A stretch of DNA of 29,219 bases from a virus: IMG/VR virus record IMGVR_UViG_3300025137_000184, positions 1 through 29,219 of that record; one strand, 5' to 3'. Of this stretch, positions 22,410 through 28,534 are shown piece by piece. A program made the translations under genes and the position numbers. The number at the start of each line of letters is the position of its first letter. Position 1 is the stretch's first letter. The notes under the pieces were generated by a model. That model had not been told where the DNA came from. It worked only from the letters and a program-made list of their open reading frames with translations, and ran no database searches.

Positions 22410-23238
22410 AGTTTTTACTTTTTTTTACAACAGGTTTACAGATGCGACAACCTCCATAGCTTTAAAAGAAAATGGAATAGAACATAATGTATTAATTCAC
22501 AAAGAAGAAGATTATATAAAATTCAAAGAAGGTGGTACTATAGGTGGAAATCCTATCATAACCAACCAACCTAAAGGACTGGCATACCAAAGAAATGCAG
22601 CTTTAGATTTAATGGAAAAAGATGAATGGGCAGTTTTTATGTGTGATGACTTTCAAAAAATACTGTCATACCCTATTAAAGAAATAATGAACAAGCACAC
22701 TAAAATAAATGTAACTATTGAAAATCAATCAGAATATCAACTAACAAACGAAAAACACAAAATGTCTTTAAAAGAAATGTTTACTATGTTTCCTAGACTA
22801 ATTAAACTTGCTGAAAAAAATAACATAAAATTAATTGGCTTTGGTTTACATTCTAATCCTTTAAATTTAGGAAGAAAGTTTGCAACAAGAGGTTTGGCTG
22901 ACGGTAGGTTTTGGTTAGTAAAAAAATCAGATTATAGGTTTGATGAAAACGTGCAAATGGTAGATGATGTTTGTTGGACAGCAGAAAACCTTATAAGGCA
23001 TAACAACGTGTTAATCTTAAATTGGACAGTACCATTTTTTAAAAGATATACTGCAGGTGCTTTTGGAAGTATTTCAGAAAGAAAAGAACAGAGATTAAAA
23101 GAGTGTAAATATTTGGCAAACAAATTTAATCCATTAATACGTATAGCAAACAAAGCTAATTGGGATTATGGAACTCACGTTAGAATTTATGGTAGTAATA
23201 ATAATATTAAAAAAGCAAGATTAAATAACGGATTATGA
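22402..23238 (+). CDS. GT-A-type glycosyltransferase, probably acting on modified DNA bases
   Basis: 278 residues. The N-terminus MIKVFTFFYNRFTDATTSIA is a short beta strand and helix as in GT-A enzymes. Then GLAYQRNAALDLMEKDEWAV leads to FMCDDF, where D82-D83 stands at the metal/nucleotide-sugar site (DxD-like). RFWLVKKSDYRF and VDDVCW (D188-D189) fit the acceptor side. It lies directly before a TET/JBP-like dioxygenase gene with an ATGA overlap. In phages such pairs make hydroxylated bases that are then glycosylated. I infer that it transfers a sugar to hydroxymethylated phage DNA. A role in modifying host surface sugars cannot be excluded. Confidence 0.65.
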   Translation: MIKVFTFFYNRFTDATTSIALKENGIEHNVLIHKEEDYIKFKEGGTIGGNPIITNQPKGLAYQRNAALDLMEKDEWAVFMCDDFQKILSYPIKEIMNKHTKINVTIENQSEYQLTNEKHKMSLKEMFTMFPRLIKLAEKNNIKLIGFGLHSNPLNLGRKFATRGLADGRFWLVKKSDYRFDENVQMVDDVCWTAENLIRHNNVLILNWTVPFFKRYTAGAFGSISERKEQRLKECKYLANKFNPLIRIANKANWDYGTHVRIYGSNNNIKKARLNNGL

Positions 23239-24038
23239 AAACAATAAAACTAAAAAAAGTAGAACACAAAGTCAAGATAGGAGATAAATGCCAATACTAC
23301 GAACCAAACGTAAAAGAAGATTGCTTGTTAGACCTAGATGGTGAGATTGTTGGATTTTATATTAAAGATGTAAATAAATACTCTAAAAAGCTAAACCAAT
23401 TATTAGCTATTGCAGACAAAGAATTTAGGGGTGAGAATGTTCCTAAAAGCACTATGACAAGAAGTCAAGCATTAATGACTAGTTATAAAAAAACAGGTGA
23501 CTATAAATCTGAGAACACAGTTCAACAATACTCTACTATTTTAGGAAGTGTTGCACCTAGACCTCATATGCGTAGACCTTACCCCAACATATCTTCAGTT
23601 CATAGAGATAAAAAGGCACAAACATTTATTAAAGCAATGTGGGGTTCTTGTTTAGAAGCAGAACAAATCATAAAAGATCTTACTCCTAAAATACACGAAA
23701 GACAAATTGAACTCTTTAAAGATATAAAGGATGAATGGAAGTTTGGAACAATGTACACAAGCAGTATATCTAATTTCAATATTGCAGCACCATTTCACAG
23801 GGACACAGGTAACTTAGAGGGAACAGTAAATATTATCCTAACCAAAAGAAACAACTCTAATGGTGGGTGTTTAAATGTGCCTGACTATAATGTAACATTT
23901 GAACAGGCAGACAATTCAATGTTAGTTTATCCTGCTTGGAAAAACGTACACGGAGTAACACCAATAAAACCAATAGCAGAAAATGGTTATAGAAACAGTT
24001 TAATATTCTATCCGTTAAAAGCTTTTAAAGGAATATAG
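23235..24038 (+). CDS. TET/JBP-like 2-oxoglutarate/Fe(II) dioxygenase (DNA base hydroxylase)
   Basis: 267 residues. The catalytic core lies in the last third: FHRDTGN with the iron ligands His188 and Asp190, the third ligand His239 in NVHGVTPI, and Arg253 (YRNSLIFYP) placed to bind 2-oxoglutarate. The HRDxGN context and the GGCLNVPDYNVTFEQADNSM strand fit the TET/JBP family, which oxidises the methyl group of thymine or 5-methylcytosine in DNA. The N-terminal part has a basic segment PRPHMRRPYPNISSVHRD (108-125). It is coupled to the glycosyltransferase gene and ends one base before terS. The family assignment is strong at the level of the dioxygenase; TET/JBP membership is likely. The base substrate is unknown. 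Confidence 0.75.
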   Translation: MKTIKLKKVEHKVKIGDKCQYYEPNVKEDCLLDLDGEIVGFYIKDVNKYSKKLNQLLAIADKEFRGENVPKSTMTRSQALMTSYKKTGDYKSENTVQQYSTILGSVAPRPHMRRPYPNISSVHRDKKAQTFIKAMWGSCLEAEQIIKDLTPKIHERQIELFKDIKDEWKFGTMYTSSISNFNIAAPFHRDTGNLEGTVNIILTKRNNSNGGCLNVPDYNVTFEQADNSMLVYPAWKNVHGVTPIKPIAENGYRNSLIFYPLKAFKGI

Positions 24039-24039
24039 T

Positions 24040-24393
24040 ATGGACAAAAGTAGACATATAAAAAAGGAAACAATGCTCAAAGCTTTAGAAAGTAGTTTGG
24101 GGGTTGTGACAGTTGCTTGTAAACAAGCTGATATACCACGCTCAACATATTACAAATGGCTAAACGAAGATAAGGAGTTTGCAAAGGAAGTAAAAGAAAT
24201 TGAGAACATAGCACTAGACTTTGGGGAAAGTCAATTACACGCACAAATGAAAGATGGCAACACTTCAGCAACTATATTCTTTTTAAAAACTAAAGGCAAG
24301 AAACGTGGTTATGTTGAAAGATCTGAATTAGATTTAAGCTCAGGAGATGAGCCTGTTAAGATTAACGTAAACATAAAAGGAGTTGAACATTGA
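24040..24393 (+). CDS. terS: terminase small subunit
   Basis: 117 residues. Residues ~8-45 form a helix-turn-helix (MLKALESSLGVVTVACKQAD, IPRSTYYKWLNEDKEFAKEV) typical of small terminase subunits that recognise the packaging start. Next is a helical oligomerisation region (IALDFGESQLHAQMKDGNTS) and a C-terminal beta end (EPVKINVNIKGVEH). Immediately upstream of terL and overlapping it by 11 bases. It binds viral DNA and regulates the large subunit. Confidence 0.8.
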   Translation: MDKSRHIKKETMLKALESSLGVVTVACKQADIPRSTYYKWLNEDKEFAKEVKEIENIALDFGESQLHAQMKDGNTSATIFFLKTKGKKRGYVERSELDLSSGDEPVKINVNIKGVEH

Positions 24394-25693
24394 TGCTAAC
24401 TTTACGCATACGCAAGAACAGGCAATAGAATATCTATTTGACAAAACCACAACTGAAGTTTTGTTTGGAGGTGCAGCAGGTGGTGGTAAGTCTTGGGTGG
24501 GTTGTAGTTGGTTAGTATTAATGTGTATAAAACATCCTAAGACAAGATACCTAATGGGTAGGTCTAAGCTTGATGCTTTAAAGAAAACAACACTAAACAC
24601 TTTTTTTGAGGTTTGTGAAACTTGGGGATTGCAGTCAGGCAAACACTACACATTTAATGGTGGTTCAAACATAATAACCTTTTATAATAAGTCTGAGATT
24701 ATGTTAAAAGATTTATTTCTTTATCCTAGTGACAGGAACTTTGACAGCTTAGGATCTTTAGAAATTACAGGTGCTTTTATTGATGAAGCAAATCAGATTA
24801 CAGAAAAAGCAAAAAACATTGTAGCATCAAGAATGAGATACAAATTAGATGAATACAACTTAATACCAAAGATGTTAATGACTTGTAATCCTGCAAAGAA
24901 TTGGGTGTACACGCAATACTATAGACCTGCTAAAGATGGTAAACAAAAATCACACAGAAAGTTTATACAAAGTTTAGTTGATGACAATGAGTATATATCT
25001 AAGTTTTATAAAAAACAATTAGAAACACTTGATGAATTAAGCAAACAAAGATTGCTATTTGGTAATTGGGAGTATGATGCTACTAAAGATAGTTTAATAC
25101 AATATGATGCTATTATCAATATGTTTGAACAAAAAGGAGTAGAAGGAGAAAAATACATAAGTTGTGATGTTGCGAGGTTTGGAAGCGATAAGACAGTTAT
25201 AATGCTTTGGGAAGGGCTAAACCTTATAACTATAAGAACGTTGCTTAAATCGGCTGTAAATGATGTTGTTGAAGCTGTTAGACAATTACAACAAGAATAC
25301 AAAGTTGATTTGCGAAATATAATTGTTGATGAGGATGGTGTTGGAGGTGGGGTTAAAGATTATTTGAGGTGTCAGGGTTTTGTAAACAATTCCAAAGCTT
25401 TAAAAGGAGAAAACTATCAAAACTTAAAAACACAATGTTATTATAAATTAGCTGACTTAATAAATAAAGGGCAGTTAGGTGTCAGGTGTTCTGATGTAAA
25501 TGTGAAGAACTATATTATAGAAGAATGTGAGCAAGTGAGAACAAAAGATGCCGAAAAAGACAATAAGTTACAGATAATACCTAAAGACACAATAAAAGCA
25601 ATTATAGGTAGATCTCCTGATTATTCAGATGCTTTGGCTATGAGGATGTATTTTGAAATAGATGGTAATTATGGAAAATACTTTGTACAATAA
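24383..25693 (+). CDS. terL: terminase large subunit
   Basis: 436 residues. The ATPase domain has a Walker A GGAAGGGKS (29-37), a Walker B FIDEANQ (Asp134-Glu135) and a coupling motif region MLMTCNPAKNW. The RNase H-like nuclease has acidic residues in CDVARFG (Asp262), IIVDEDGVGGG (Asp316) and SPDYSDALAM (Asp416). It pumps DNA into the prohead and cuts it. No ATG is available: the frame offers TTG at 24383, or ATT at 24389 which overlaps the terS stop. The TTG is taken here. A strong terminator follows at once. Confidence 0.9.
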   Translation: MNIDANFTHTQEQAIEYLFDKTTTEVLFGGAAGGGKSWVGCSWLVLMCIKHPKTRYLMGRSKLDALKKTTLNTFFEVCETWGLQSGKHYTFNGGSNIITFYNKSEIMLKDLFLYPSDRNFDSLGSLEITGAFIDEANQITEKAKNIVASRMRYKLDEYNLIPKMLMTCNPAKNWVYTQYYRPAKDGKQKSHRKFIQSLVDDNEYISKFYKKQLETLDELSKQRLLFGNWEYDATKDSLIQYDAIINMFEQKGVEGEKYISCDVARFGSDKTVIMLWEGLNLITIRTLLKSAVNDVVEAVRQLQQEYKVDLRNIIVDEDGVGGGVKDYLRCQGFVNNSKALKGENYQNLKTQCYYKLADLINKGQLGVRCSDVNVKNYIIEECEQVRTKDAEKDNKLQIIPKDTIKAIIGRSPDYSDALAMRMYFEIDGNYGKYFVQ

Positions 25694-25730
25694 AAAAAGG
25701 GTAGCAGTCTAACTCTGCCACCCCCTTTTT
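25692..25730 (+). terminator. strong terminator after terL (bidirectional)
   Basis: The left arm A-run, GGG, TAGCAG pairs with CTGCCA, CCC, T-run (one A-C mismatch in the stem, two extra C). The loop is TCTAACT. It ends in TTTTT on the + strand and in a seven-T run on the - strand, so it can stop transcription from both sides. Confidence 0.85.
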
Positions 25731-25750
25731 GAAAACTGAAATGAAACAAA
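25692..25750 (-). ncRNA. candidate short RNA (about 55-60 nt) read backwards into the terL terminator
   Basis: A minus-strand promoter (25757-25786) points into the bidirectional terminator, whose hairpin and T-run would end the transcript at about 25692. The product would be a ~58-nt RNA consisting of ~20 unpaired bases and the hairpin. It would be complementary only to the extreme 3' end of the terL transcript. No evidence beyond the arrangement of signals. Confidence 0.3.
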
Positions 25751-25756
25751 CTGCGA

Positions 25757-25786
25757 CAAAGATACACAATAAACTAAAATAACAAA
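25757..25786 (-). promoter_or_regulatory. host-type promoter on the minus strand
   Basis: On the - strand TTTG (25786-25783), an 18-bp spacer and TATCTTTG (25764-25757) match the Bacteroidota consensus. The spacer is one base shorter than that of the early promoter at 15413. Transcription would start near 25750 and run towards the terL terminator. No reading frame lies in between. Confidence 0.45.
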
Positions 25787-25788
25787 AT

Positions 25789-25804
25789 TTCTATTATATT
25801 ATAT
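25789..25804 (+). promoter_or_regulatory. recurrent AT motif, copy 5 (candidate phage promoter)
   Basis: TTCTATTATATTATAT ends directly at the ATG of the tail assembly chaperone gene. It lies after a strong terminator, so a new transcript must begin here for the tail genes. It is identical over 16 bases to copy 3. Confidence 0.55.
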
Positions 25805-26404
25805 ATGAAGGTTAAAATTAAGAAGAAGGGCAAAGTAAAGCAGTTCAAATTAATTAGCAGTTGGGAAGAAGTAACATTAGAGAAGTGGTTAAAGCTGATT
25901 AATTATAGTTTAGGAACAAAAAGTAAAGAAGCTCAAGATACGATTGCTGAGCTGTCTAATATTCCAAAGGATTTAATCAATCAGTTGGAGTTAAAAGATG
26001 TAGCACTTATAATGAGTAAAATGGCTGAGCTACAAGCCGAGCAAAATAGTTCTTTAAAAAGAGTAATAGAAGTAAAAGGAAAGAGGTATGGGTTTCACCC
26101 TAATTTAGATGAAATCACTTTGGGAGAGTTTGCTGATATAGAAACATTTATTAAGAGTGATATTGAAAAAAACTTACCTGAATTGATGGCTATATTGTAT
26201 AGACCAATAGTAGAAGAAAACAATGATGTTTATACTATTAAAGCTTATGATGGCGATATAAGTATTAGGGCTGAAGAGATGAAACAGATGTCAGCAGAGC
26301 AAGTGCAAAGTGCATTGGTTTTTTTTTGGAATTTCGTGAACGTATTGTTAATGACTTCAGGGTTATCTTTGATGGAACACCTGAAGGAAACGAAGAAGCA
26401 ATAG
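25805..26404 (+). CDS. tail assembly chaperone, short form (gpG-like)
   Basis: 199 residues. The protein is helical and charged (TISLGEF-like segment DEITLGEFADIETFIKSDIE; ELMAILYRP), a pattern that I associate with the first of two chaperones preceding the tail genes of Bacteroidota phages. At 26319-26327 it reads through nine T residues. The frame then continues 26 codons past the slip site to a stop at 26404. In siphoviruses the short form is made in excess and helps to fold and assemble the tape measure. The gene opens the tail block, separated from terL by the terminator and an AT motif. Confidence 0.75.
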   Translation: MKVKIKKKGKVKQFKLISSWEEVTLEKWLKLINYSLGTKSKEAQDTIAELSNIPKDLINQLELKDVALIMSKMAELQAEQNSSLKRVIEVKGKRYGFHPNLDEITLGEFADIETFIKSDIEKNLPELMAILYRPIVEENNDVYTIKAYDGDISIRAEEMKQMSAEQVQSALVFFWNFVNVLLMTSGLSLMEHLKETKKQ

Positions 26405-26580
26405 CCACGAACTCCTTTGCAGAAAAATGGAGTTGGTTCGGAGTGATGTATAGATTGACTAATGCAGACATCTCTAAGCTAGAACAAATAACAAAGCTCA
26501 ACCTGTTAGAAGCACTAACGTGGCTGACTTATGAAACAGATTTAGAATCACAAAATAAAGTAAAATATGCCAATAAGTAA
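25805..26580 (+). CDS. tail assembly chaperone, frameshifted long form (gpGT-like)
   Basis: A -1 slip at T-TTT-TTT (within 26319-26327) joins codon 174 of the short form to the frame that runs from 26326 to the stop at 26578-26580. The result is a 258-residue product. The added 84 residues contain FAEKWSWFGVMYRLTNADIS followed by KLEQITKLNLLEALTWLTYE. I associate this pattern with the second chaperone domain of Bacteroidota phages. This region has no ATG of its own at a sensible place, which supports synthesis only by frameshift. The long form should be a minor product. The end overlaps the next gene by 14 bases. Confidence 0.75.
26319..26327 (+). promoter_or_regulatory. slippery T-run for -1 ribosomal frameshift
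   Basis: Nine T residues in the context G-GTT-TTT-TTT-TGG of the zero frame contain the heptamer T-TTT-TTT, which fits X-XXY-YYZ with full re-pairing after a -1 slip. The downstream frame is open for 84 codons and encodes a chaperone-type domain. I did not identify a downstream stimulatory hairpin with confidence. Confidence 0.75.
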
Positions 26581-27118
26581 TAAGAGTTATAACAATGTAA
26601 TTTATACCCTATGTAGGTTAGGAGAAATGCACGAGCAACTTTCAACTGTATCTGTTGGAGATATATTTGACATTAACTTAGAAAAGATGGAGAAAATGCC
26701 ATTACTACATATCAACCCAACATCAGTAACAACAGGAGATAGTGAGTTGGTTTATAATTTTCAAATATTCATTTGCGATTTAGTTTCTGAAAAAGAAGAT
26801 TGGCAAGTAGCAAACGCTGAAGCTCTTACTAAATTAATAAACACAAAAAACAACGAGCAAGAGGTATGGAATCAGACACTAGATATATGTACGGACTTTA
26901 TTGCTATGCTAAGACATTCGGCACAGCAGTCTTTAAATGGTGTCAATGATATTAACTTTCCTTTGTATTTTACTGATGACCAATTCACAATAGAACCATT
27001 TCAAGAAAGATTTGACAACCTTTTGTGCGGATGGACTTTTACAATAGGAATTAAAGTAATCAATGACTTTGATGCTTGTGCAGTTCCTTTATCAACAAGC
27101 AATGGTGCAGGTTACTAA
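26567..27118 (+). CDS. neck or tail-completion type protein
   Basis: 183 residues. The order YTLCRLGEMHEQLSTVSVGD, then PLLHINPTSVTTGDSELVYN, FQIFICDLVSEKEDW and a C-terminal FDNLLCGWTFTIGIKVINDF is a pattern of unnamed neck/tail proteins in Bacteroidota phages. The size and a mixed alpha/beta fold suit a tail terminator or completion protein that sits between connector and tube. The ATG lies inside the end of the frameshifted chaperone frame, and the stop overlaps the next small ATG (TAATG). The role is inferred from place and fold type. Confidence 0.55.
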   Translation: MPISNKSYNNVIYTLCRLGEMHEQLSTVSVGDIFDINLEKMEKMPLLHINPTSVTTGDSELVYNFQIFICDLVSEKEDWQVANAEALTKLINTKNNEQEVWNQTLDICTDFIAMLRHSAQQSLNGVNDINFPLYFTDDQFTIEPFQERFDNLLCGWTFTIGIKVINDFDACAVPLSTSNGAGY

Positions 27119-27207
27119 TGATTGAGTTACTAAAGAGATTAAATAAGATAAAAATAGGTAAAGTAGAAATAAGAATAATGCCACCAACAATAAGAATTAA
27201 AATATGA
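27118..27207 (+). CDS. 29-residue basic peptide
   Basis: ATG overlaps the upstream stop (TAATG), and the TGA overlaps the next ATG (ATGA). The peptide is basic and Ile-rich (LLKRLNKIKIGKVEIRIMPP). It fills the whole 85-base gap between two structural genes. It could be a real micro-protein or a coupling leader. Confidence 0.45.
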   Translation: MIELLKRLNKIKIGKVEIRIMPPTIRIKI

Positions 27208-27554
27208 ACTACGAAGAAGTATTAGAGAAGCTAGAAGCTATAAGCATAAACTTAGAGAGTTATTCTGACTACCCTCAAGCTGCTACTAACAATGCTAAAC
27301 GTGCTAGAAAATGGAAAGAAGAAAATGGTAGTGATTGTGGTACTAGAGTTGGATGGACAAGATCAGCACAATTAGCTGATAAAAAACCAATTAGCCGAGA
27401 TACAATAGCACGAATGGCTTCGTTTAAAAGACACCAACAACATAAAGATGTGCCTTACTCGGAGGGTTGTGGGGGTTTAATGTGGGATGCTTGGGGTGGT
27501 TCATCAGGAGTAAATTGGGCAATTAATAAATTAAAACAAATAGATAAAAAATAA
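27204..27554 (+). CDS. small protein with conserved phage domain (AATNNAKRA...GGLMWDAWGG)
   Basis: 116 residues. After a short helical start (MNYEEVLEKLEAISINLESY) comes SDYPQAATNNAKRARKWKEE, CGTRVGWTRSAQLADKKPIS, TIARMASFKRHQQHKDV and GGLMWDAWGGSSGVNWA. The same domain occurs, to my knowledge, as an appendage of phage head proteases and portal-region proteins; here it is free-standing. Its function is unknown. The neighbours are neck and tail proteins, so a structural or assembly role is likely. Confidence 0.6.
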   Translation: MNYEEVLEKLEAISINLESYSDYPQAATNNAKRARKWKEENGSDCGTRVGWTRSAQLADKKPISRDTIARMASFKRHQQHKDVPYSEGCGGLMWDAWGGSSGVNWAINKLKQIDKK

Positions 27555-27559
27555 AAATT

Positions 27560-28009
27560 ATGGCAGATTTAGTAGTAACAATTAACGAAAGTGTATCAAT
27601 CAATGGAGCTTTAAGAGGTTCTTCAAATAGTATAACAACTTCTAACATAGTTGATACTTATGAAAGAGTTTTAACAGCAGCTCATTCGCAGACTACAACA
27701 ATATGTACTTTTGCAACTACTCCTCATACTTCAGCAGGTGCTTTAGATGTAGAGAATTGTAAGTATTTAAGAGTAACAAATTTAAGTGCATCTGAAGATA
27801 TGAAATTAGCTTTAGTAACCACAAACACTAACTATCAAGTAACTGTTAGGGCAGGTGGTTCTCATATGTTATTCCAAGCGGAAGAAGGAGCAATAGCTGA
27901 AGCAGATACTACTCCTAACTTTCCTACTTTAGAAGATATAACAAGCGTACAAGTAAGACCTTCAGCGACTACTGATATTCAAGTTGAAACATTTGTAGCT
28001 CTTGTATAA
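27560..28009 (+). CDS. small beta-rich structural protein (unknown)
   Basis: 149 residues, Thr/Ser/Ala-rich, beta-rich, no basic region (LVVTINESVSINGALRGSSN, SEDMKLALVTTNTNYQVTVR). It resembles small virion proteins, perhaps a minor tail or decoration protein. The stop overlaps the start of the HK97 gp10-like gene (TAATG), so it is a member of the neck block. No family recognised with certainty. Confidence 0.5.
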   Translation: MADLVVTINESVSINGALRGSSNSITTSNIVDTYERVLTAAHSQTTTICTFATTPHTSAGALDVENCKYLRVTNLSASEDMKLALVTTNTNYQVTVRAGGSHMLFQAEEGAIAEADTTPNFPTLEDITSVQVRPSATTDIQVETFVALV

Positions 28010-28533
28010 TGAAAACCCAAAACATAGAGAATTACTTAAATAGCTTTGGTAAGCAAGTAGTAGCTCAATCTAAAACTACTTTAAATTATAAAAAAGGGGG
28101 TGGTACTGCTTTGGAAAACTCTATCAGCTTTGAAGTAACATCTGATGCTGATGGTTTTGTAGTTCAATTCTTTATGAATAGCTATGGTACTTTTGTAGAT
28201 AAAGGAGTATCAGGTAATGACACTCAGCGAAAGTTTAAAGATTATAAAGGACAGACAAAATCAAGTCCTTATAAATACACAACAAAACAACCCCCTAGTA
28301 GAGTTTTAGATAAATGGATAGTAAAAAAAGGTATAGCACCTAGAGATGAAAAGGGTAGATTTATTTCAAGAAAAAGCATATCATTTTTAATTGCTAGAAG
28401 TATTAAGAAAAATGGTATTAAGAGTACAAGCTTTTTCCAAAAACCTTTAGGGCTTGGATTAAAACAATTTGGCAAAGACTTATTGGGTGCAGTTAAAGAA
28501 GATATAATAGAAGGATTAACACAAGTAAAATAA
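28009..28533 (+). CDS. HK97 gp10-like neck protein
   Basis: 174 residues. It begins with a helical part (MKTQNIENYLNSFGKQVVAQ), then a beta segment with SYGTFVDKGVSGNDTQ, the usual position of the conserved Y-A/G-xx-V-(D/E)-xG motif in HK97 gp10-like proteins. A long basic insertion (FKDYKGQTKSSPYKYTTKQP) and a helical end (LKQFGKDLLGAVKEDIIEGL) follow. The family forms the collar between connector and tail. The next gene starts one base after its stop. Confidence 0.65.
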   Translation: MKTQNIENYLNSFGKQVVAQSKTTLNYKKGGGTALENSISFEVTSDADGFVVQFFMNSYGTFVDKGVSGNDTQRKFKDYKGQTKSSPYKYTTKQPPSRVLDKWIVKKGIAPRDEKGRFISRKSISFLIARSIKKNGIKSTSFFQKPLGLGLKQFGKDLLGAVKEDIIEGLTQVK

Positions 28534-28534
28534 A

